Assembly (NCBI GenBank): GCA_036160575.1
Contig: JAYYDT010000127.1
Location: 1-27,760 of the forward strand
Source: TMED26 sp002694075
GTDB lineage: Bacteria > Pseudomonadota > Alphaproteobacteria > Thalassobaculales > Thalassobaculaceae
Length of the DNA: 27,760 nucleotides
Direction of reading: 5' to 3'
The notes beneath the pieces are model-generated. The model was not told the origin of the DNA, made no database searches, and was given only the letters and a program-made list of their open reading frames with translations. This document shows positions 23,127-27,760 of this stretch, piece after piece. The translations under genes were made by a program, and so were the position numbers. Each line of letters begins with the position of its first letter. Position 1 is the first letter of the stretch.

Positions 23127-24894
23127 GCGGCCGGCGTCGCTTCTGGTGGTCGGGGCGCTGGCCCTGGCCTTGAGCGGTCCGGCCGAGGGCGCCGAGCCCC
23201 TGCCGCTGAACAAACGGCCGGTGCCAACGGCCAAAACCCCCGCGACCGAGAATAGGACGCCGCCGGCGGCGACCGAAGTCGATCCGGCGAAAACGCCAGC
23301 CCCGCCCCCGGCGATGCAATTCCAACAACTGGACAGTCCAGGTCTCGCCTCCCTTGGCACCCTCACCCCGACCGAGGCGGCCCTCGACGCCACCCCCTGG
23401 ACCGGCACCTCGCCGGCGGCCGCCCAGCGTATGATCGACGCCCTACCCCAGCCGACCGACAGCGCCGCCGTCAACGATCTGGTGCGCCGCCTATTGCTGG
23501 TCGCGGCACCGCTGCCGAGCACGCCCGATGAGACGGCGGCGGAAAGCCATTTCGCCGTCCGCGTCGCCGCCCTTCGCCGGCTGGGCTATTTGGATGAGGC
23601 GCTGGCCCTGCTGGCGCGCGTACCGGCCGGTCAGCGGCGCCCCACCCACCACCGCCAAAGTATTGAGATCGCCTTTCTCATCGACGCGTTGGCGACCGCC
23701 TGTCCACAAGTGCGTCGCGCCCAAGCCAGCAGCGAGGATTTATTTTGGTTACGCGCCGGCATTGTCTGTGACACCGCCGACAAACGCCTGCAACAGGTCG
23801 AGTTGAACCTCACTCTTCTGGCCGAATTGGACGCGCCGGAAAATCCGTTCATCGAAGCGGCAACGGCGTTTTTGACCGGCGAGAAAATTTCCCGCCCGGC
23901 GGATGGCGCGCTCGACCCGCCGACCTTGGCGATGGTCCGCTTGGGCGGCGGCGCGCTGACCGCCGAATTCGGCGATGAGCTAACCGGCGACCTCCGCACC
24001 GCCCTTTTGCGGTCCGAGTCAACGCCGTATCAGCTGCGCCTCGCCCTGGCTGAACAGGCCGCCGGCTGGGGCCAAATATCGGGCGGCGATCTGCGCGCGC
24101 TTTATCAAAACATTACGGTCGGCGAAGACCAGCTGGATAATGTCCTGGCGGTCGCCAAGACCGAGGCCGACGCCCATGCCAGCGGTTTGCTATTTCGCGC
24201 CGCCGAGGCCCAAGGGTCGGACGTGACCCGGGCCATGTACATCGACCATGCCATCACGCTGGCGCGGAGCCGGGGCACGATGCAGGCCACCGGGGGGCCG
24301 CTGGCGGAATTGGTCGGGGCGATGACGCCGGCCTCGCATCTGCAGTGGTTTACGCCGACCGCGGTCGAGATTTTGATCGCCGGCGGCAAATCGACGGCAA
24401 TCGATCCCTGGCGCCAATTGGCACGCCGCCGCGACGCCGAGAAAGAAGACACCCGCCAGCGCTGGGCCAGGGTCCGGCCGCTGGCGTATCTGGCGGCCAC
24501 CACCGCCCCGCCATGGGACAGCGCCATGATGCGGGACTGGCAAGCGGCGGCAAAAGCCAATTTCGCGGATAAGGCGACCGCCCGGCGGGTGCAACTGACT
24601 GCCCTTTTGGAGGCCGTCGGCGCGCCCCTTGAAGGCGCCGTGTGGCCGGCCACGACCGTTGACGCGGCGATGGTCGCCGACCATTACGCGCTGCGCCGCC
24701 GGCTCCAGAACGCCGCCGAGGCCGGCCGCGTTGGCGAAACCATCCTGTTGACCGCAATTTTGTTGGGGCAAGCGCCGCTCGCCAAATCGGCCACCGCCGA
24801 CGTGGTGACAGCGATCACCGCCCTGATGGCGATCGATCAAACGGCCGCCGGCCGCGCCCTGGCGTTGGAGGCGGCCCTGGCCCGCGGTCTTTGA
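23110..24894 (+). CDS. Exported protein of unknown function, 594 residues
   Basis: An N-terminal signal peptide (LNRRPASLLVVGALALALSG) has likely cleavage near PAEGA, residue 27-28. A Pro/Thr/Ala-rich linker follows to about residue 72. The rest is alanine- and leucine-rich and helical, resembling alpha-solenoid repeats (for example AVRVAALRRLGYLDEALALL and GAALTAEFGDEL-like segments), but I cannot match a named repeat. Two cysteines (in TACPQVRRA and AGIVCDTA, near residues 197 and 218) could form a disulphide. The start overlaps the 44-residue gene by 17 bases and the stop directly abuts the xerD ATG, so all three are probably translated from one message. A periplasmic or envelope scaffolding role would fit but is only inference. 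Confidence 0.8.
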   Translation: MIALNRRPASLLVVGALALALSGPAEGAEPLPLNKRPVPTAKTPATENRTPPAATEVDPAKTPAPPPAMQFQQLDSPGLASLGTLTPTEAALDATPWTGTSPAAAQRMIDALPQPTDSAAVNDLVRRLLLVAAPLPSTPDETAAESHFAVRVAALRRLGYLDEALALLARVPAGQRRPTHHRQSIEIAFLIDALATACPQVRRAQASSEDLFWLRAGIVCDTADKRLQQVELNLTLLAELDAPENPFIEAATAFLTGEKISRPADGALDPPTLAMVRLGGGALTAEFGDELTGDLRTALLRSESTPYQLRLALAEQAAGWGQISGGDLRALYQNITVGEDQLDNVLAVAKTEADAHASGLLFRAAEAQGSDVTRAMYIDHAITLARSRGTMQATGGPLAELVGAMTPASHLQWFTPTAVEILIAGGKSTAIDPWRQLARRRDAEKEDTRQRWARVRPLAYLAATTAPPWDSAMMRDWQAAAKANFADKATARRVQLTALLEAVGAPLEGAVWPATTVDAAMVADHYALRRRLQNAAEAGRVGETILLTAILLGQAPLAKSATADVVTAITALMAIDQTAAGRALALEAALARGL

Positions 24895-25824
24895 ATGGCG
24901 CGCGGCCAGGCTTCATCGCACGTGCCGGCCTTGGCGCTTGAGGGCTTTTTGGAAATGCTCATCGCCGAACGCGGCGCGGCGACCAACACGGTCGCCGCCT
25001 ATGGCCGCGACCTCCGTGATTTCAGCGATTTTTGCGCCCGTCGCCGAAGCCAGGCCGAGACCGCCGACGCGGCAACGGTGCGGGCCTATTTGGCGGATTT
25101 GGTGACTCGCGAGCTGAGCGCCCGAACCAGCGCCAGGCGGCTTTCCACCCTGAAACAGTTTTTCGGTTTTCTGGTCACCGAAGGGCGCCGCGAAGATGAT
25201 CCCACCGCCCTGATCACCGGGCCGCGCCAGGGCCGGCGCTTGCCCAAATTCCTGACCGAGGCGGAAGTTGACGACCTATTGGCCGCCGCCGCCGGTACCG
25301 GCAAACCGGAGGACCTCAGGCTCAGCTGTTTGATGGAACTGCTCTATGCCTCCGGCCTGCGCGTCAGCGAACTGGTCAGCTTGCCGCTCGCCGCGGTGCG
25401 GCGCGACCCGCGCATTATCCTGGTCACCGGCAAAGGCGGCAAAGACCGCATGGTGCCGTTGACCGAGGCGGCACGCGCGGCCGTGGCTTCCTATCTGCCG
25501 GTGCGCGAACACTTCGGACCGCCCCAGGCGCCCTTCCTGTTTCCTTCGCGCGGCGGCACCGGTCATTTAACACGCCGGCGGGTCGGCCAATTGCTCGACG
25601 GTTTGGCGGTGCGCGCCGGGATCGCGCCGACGCGTGTCTCGCCGCATGTCCTGCGCCACGCCTTCGCCACTCATCTCCTGGCCCATGGCGCCGATTTGCG
25701 TAGCGTGCAACAAATGCTGGGCCACGCCGATATCTCAACAACCGAGATTTATACCCATGTCCTGGCCGCCCGCCTGCAGGGGCTGGTCAACACCGCCCAC
25801 CCCCTGGCCGAGGCACCGGACTAA
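24895..25824 (+). CDS. xerD: Tyrosine site-specific recombinase XerD
   Basis: A 309-residue tyrosine recombinase. An N-terminal SAM-like core-binding domain (about 12-95) is followed by the catalytic domain. The catalytic set is complete: R156 (SGLRVSEL), K180 (TGKGGKDR), H251-xx-R254 (SPHVLRHAF), H277 (MLGHADI) and Y286 (TEIYTHV). Its position between aroK and accA and the HVLRHAFATHLLAHGADLRS block favour XerD, which with XerC resolves chromosome dimers at dif, over an integrase; no mobile DNA is nearby. The ATG directly follows the TGA of the exported protein, so translation is coupled. XerC versus XerD was judged by context, not by alignment. Confidence 0.9.
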   Translation: MARGQASSHVPALALEGFLEMLIAERGAATNTVAAYGRDLRDFSDFCARRRSQAETADAATVRAYLADLVTRELSARTSARRLSTLKQFFGFLVTEGRREDDPTALITGPRQGRRLPKFLTEAEVDDLLAAAAGTGKPEDLRLSCLMELLYASGLRVSELVSLPLAAVRRDPRIILVTGKGGKDRMVPLTEAARAAVASYLPVREHFGPPQAPFLFPSRGGTGHLTRRRVGQLLDGLAVRAGIAPTRVSPHVLRHAFATHLLAHGADLRSVQQMLGHADISTTEIYTHVLAARLQGLVNTAHPLAEAPD

Positions 25825-25839
25825 GCGGTGACGGCCGGC

Positions 25840-25868
25840 TTGCCAGCACCGCGGGCCATCGCTATCGT
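25840..25868 (+). promoter_or_regulatory. Promoter of accA
   Basis: TTGCCA (25840-25845, 5 of 6 to consensus) and TATCGT (25863-25868, 4 of 6) are separated by the optimal 17 bases in the 73-base gap after xerD. Transcription would start near 25875, about 23 bases before ATG 25898, leaving room for the GAGGTTGGA ribosome site. Confidence 0.5.
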
Positions 25869-25897
25869 GCGCGGCCGTTGACGAGGTTGGAATTTCC

Positions 25898-26851
25898 ATG
25901 CGCAATTTCCTGGACTTCGAGAAACCGATCGCCGATCTCGAAGGCAAAATCGAAGAGTTGAAGCACCTGTCGACTTCCGGTGACATCAACATTGCCGAGG
26001 AAGTTGGCAAACTGCAAAGCAAAGTCGAACGCCAGCTTCAAAGCATTTACCAGAAGCTCACCCCGTGGCAGACGGTCCAGGTCGCGCGTCATCCCGACCG
26101 CCCGCACGTCAAAGATATCCTGGCCGCCATGATCAGCGATTTCATGCCCCTGGCCGGCGACCGGGCGTTTGGCGACGACGCCGCGGTGATTGGCGGGCTG
26201 GGCCGGTTCCGCGGTCGCGCGGTGATGGTCATCGGCACCGAAAAGGGCCGCGACACCGATGAGCGCCTGCGCCACAATTTCGGCATGGCGCGCCCGGAAG
26301 GCTATCGCAAGGCGCAGCGCCTGATCACCTTGGCCAATCGCTTTGGTCTGCCAGTGCTAACCTTCGTCGACACCGCCGGCGCCTATCCCGGAGTCGACGC
26401 CGAGGAACGCGGCCAGGCCGAGGCCATCGCCCGCACCATTGAGGTTTGCCTCGGCGCCGAGGTGCCGATCATCGTCACCATTGTCGGCGAGGGAGGCTCC
26501 GGCGGGGCCGTCGCCCTGGCCGCCGGCGACTATGTGATGATGCTGGAAAATGCGGTTTATTCGGTGATTTCGCCGGAAGGCTGCGCGTCCATCCTGTGGC
26601 GGAGCGCGGCCAACGCCCAAGAAGCCGCCGAAGCCTTGCGCATGACTGCCAAAGACTTGCTGAAACTCGGCGTCATTGACGAGATCGTGTCGGAGCCGCT
26701 GGGCGGCGCCCACCGCGACCCGGCGGCCGCCTTGACGGCGCTGTCCGACGCCGTCGCCGGCGCCCTGGCCACCTATGGCGACCGGCCGGCGGAGACGCTC
26801 AAGGCCGACCGTCGGCGCAAATTCATCGGTCTCGGCGGGCGCAGTCTGTAG
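25898..26851 (+). CDS. accA: Acetyl-CoA carboxylase carboxyltransferase subunit alpha
   Basis: A 317-residue subunit of the AccA-AccD carboxyltransferase, which moves the carboxyl group from biotin to acetyl-CoA to make malonyl-CoA for fatty acids. The N-terminus is the family-typical FLDFEKPIADLEGKIEEL, followed by PWQTVQVARHPDRPHVKDI, FGMARPEGYRKAQRLITLA, FVDTAGAYPGVDAEERGQAE and the oxyanion GEGGSGGAVALA. ATG 25898 has GAGGTTGGA upstream. The last 29 bases overlap the convergent hydrolase gene. Confidence 0.95.
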   Translation: MRNFLDFEKPIADLEGKIEELKHLSTSGDINIAEEVGKLQSKVERQLQSIYQKLTPWQTVQVARHPDRPHVKDILAAMISDFMPLAGDRAFGDDAAVIGGLGRFRGRAVMVIGTEKGRDTDERLRHNFGMARPEGYRKAQRLITLANRFGLPVLTFVDTAGAYPGVDAEERGQAEAIARTIEVCLGAEVPIIVTIVGEGGSGGAVALAAGDYVMMLENAVYSVISPEGCASILWRSAANAQEAAEALRMTAKDLLKLGVIDEIVSEPLGGAHRDPAAALTALSDAVAGALATYGDRPAETLKADRRRKFIGLGGRSL

Positions 26852-27743
26852 GCTTCACTGTGGTCCCCATAAAGGCGTCGAAGGCGGCCCAAAATCGCGC
26901 TCTGAGCGGCGCGGCTTCCAGCATTACCTCGTGGCGGGCGCCTTCCAAAATAACCCCCTCGCCGGCCGGTAAGCGCGCGAGCAGACGCGCCGCCGCCGAG
27001 GTTTCGACGATGCGGTCGTCGCCGGCCATGACCATCAACACCGGCTGGTCGATAGCTTCGGCGAAACCGGCGCGCTCGGTCAGGGCGATGGAAGTGCGCG
27101 CCGCTTTGACCCAGTCATAGGTCGGGGCGCCGACGGCGAGCGCCGGGTCGCGGTCGATGAACGCGAAAATTTGCGCGAAACGGACCGGATCGCTGGTCAG
27201 CGGATTATCGGCGAAACGGCGGTTGGCGTCCGATTGCGGGCCGCCGGCGAGGATGTAACGACGGCCTTGGCCAAGGGCGATCATCAAATCGACGAACCAA
27301 TTGACCAACGCCTTTTGCCACAGCGCCATGCGGATATCGATCATCGGCGCAGACAGCACCAGGCGGGCGCATGCGTCGGGCCGCCGATGGGCGAAGCGCA
27401 GCGCCAAATGTCCCCCCATGGAATGGCCGAGAACCGGCCACGGTGGGCGCGCCGCCGGGTCGCGCGCGGCGGCCGCGGCGAGCACCGCGTCCAGGTCGTC
27501 CAGATGAGTCTCGAACCGATCGATCCAGCCCTTTTGGGGATCGCCGCAGGCCCGCGTCGAGCGGCCTTGGCCGCGCCAATCGAAGATCAACGCGCCCATG
27601 TCGCGGGCGCGCAGCATGGCCACCGTGTCCAATTGTTTTTCAAGGAACTCGGCGTAGCCGATCAGGATCAACAGCGCCGGCCGATCCGGCGGCGGCGCGA
27701 ACCAGGCCCAGCGCAGGCGCGCGCCATCGGGCCGTTCCAGCAT
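26823..27743 (-). CDS. Alpha/beta hydrolase, lysophospholipase/monoacylglycerol lipase-like (start may lie off the window)
   Basis: At least 306 residues. The fold begins with DGARLRWAWF and includes GYAEFLEKQ and FDWRGQGRSTR. The nucleophile is S108 in LGHSMGGHLAL, the acid is the Asp in MAGDDRIVE, and the His is in GARHEVMLE. This is the pattern of the PldB/monoglyceride lipase group (COG2267). ATG 27743 gives a family-like start, but codons upstream to the window edge stay open (GGVCD before the Met), so the true N-terminus may be longer. No ribosome site stands out. Its stop lies inside the end of accA, a 29-base convergent overlap. The substrate is not known. Confidence 0.85.
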   Translation of the reverse strand: MLERPDGARLRWAWFAPPPDRPALLILIGYAEFLEKQLDTVAMLRARDMGALIFDWRGQGRSTRACGDPQKGWIDRFETHLDDLDAVLAAAAARDPAARPPWPVLGHSMGGHLALRFAHRRPDACARLVLSAPMIDIRMALWQKALVNWFVDLMIALGQGRRYILAGGPQSDANRRFADNPLTSDPVRFAQIFAFIDRDPALAVGAPTYDWVKAARTSIALTERAGFAEAIDQPVLMVMAGDDRIVETSAAARLLARLPAGEGVILEGARHEVMLEAAPLRARFWAAFDAFMGTTVKPTDCARRDR

Positions 27744-27760
27744 GTCGCAGACACCGCCCA

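Noticed and set aside
24895..25824. Integrase of a mobile element
   Set aside because: A complete tyrosine recombinase is present, but its housekeeping context (aroK, accA), absence of attachment repeats or cargo, and size fit chromosomal XerD.

Overview
The window is GC-rich, gene-dense chromosomal DNA from an alphaproteobacterium, probably of the Rhodospirillales type. This rests on gene content and order, not on any marker RNA. Several blocks are characteristic of the class: lgt-midA-pgeF; prs-rplY-pth-ychF; cobT-cobS-(J-domain gene)-bolA; and aroK-aroB-CorC/HlyC diverging from a small membrane protein, an exported protein and xerD, followed by accA. I see no tRNA, rRNA, CRISPR array, insertion sequence or prophage. 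The content looks like core chromosome with a few less usual spots.

Layout. Bases 1-212 hold the 3' end of a di-haem peroxidase-like gene that seems to be broken by a frameshift. From 308 to 1729 come an atypical short-chain dehydrogenase and an RraA/aldolase-family gene on the plus strand. They converge on an EamA exporter and ubiK on the minus strand. From 3168 a long plus-strand run covers envelope and housekeeping functions: hldD, lgt, midA-like and pgeF. It continues with a 23-codon hydrophobic mini-ORF, an unknown lipoprotein, prs, rplY, pth, ychF, a dienelactone hydrolase, an MFS carrier and an exported TPR protein. The TPR gene meets cobT tail to tail, with a terminator hairpin lying inside the end of cobT.

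From 14030 to 17562, cobT, cobS and a zinc-finger/J-domain gene run on the minus strand and diverge from bolA. An AT-rich island (17941-18060, 35 G/C in 120 bases) separates bolA from a ribbon-helix-helix regulator. Next, on the minus strand, come a DUF2889 gene, a two-CBS protein, a CorC/HlyC-type protein, aroB and aroK; aroK-aroB-corC are coupled by 4-base overlaps. Divergent from aroK, a 44-residue membrane protein, a 594-residue exported protein of unknown function and xerD are packed with overlap or zero spacing. accA follows with its own recognisable promoter, and its 3' end overlaps a convergent alpha/beta hydrolase that may run off the window.

Working together: hldD (LPS core heptose), lgt (lipoprotein lipidation) and pgeF (peptidoglycan precursor editing) are envelope functions. 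ubiK and midA-like serve quinone and complex I assembly. prs, aroB/aroK and accA are central biosynthesis. rplY, pth and ychF are translation functions. I find no convincing new defence or mobile system. The best leads are the uncharacterised small-protein/exported-protein pairs, the atypical SDR, the structured rplY leader, the possible leaderless J-domain transcript and the terminator embedded in cobT.
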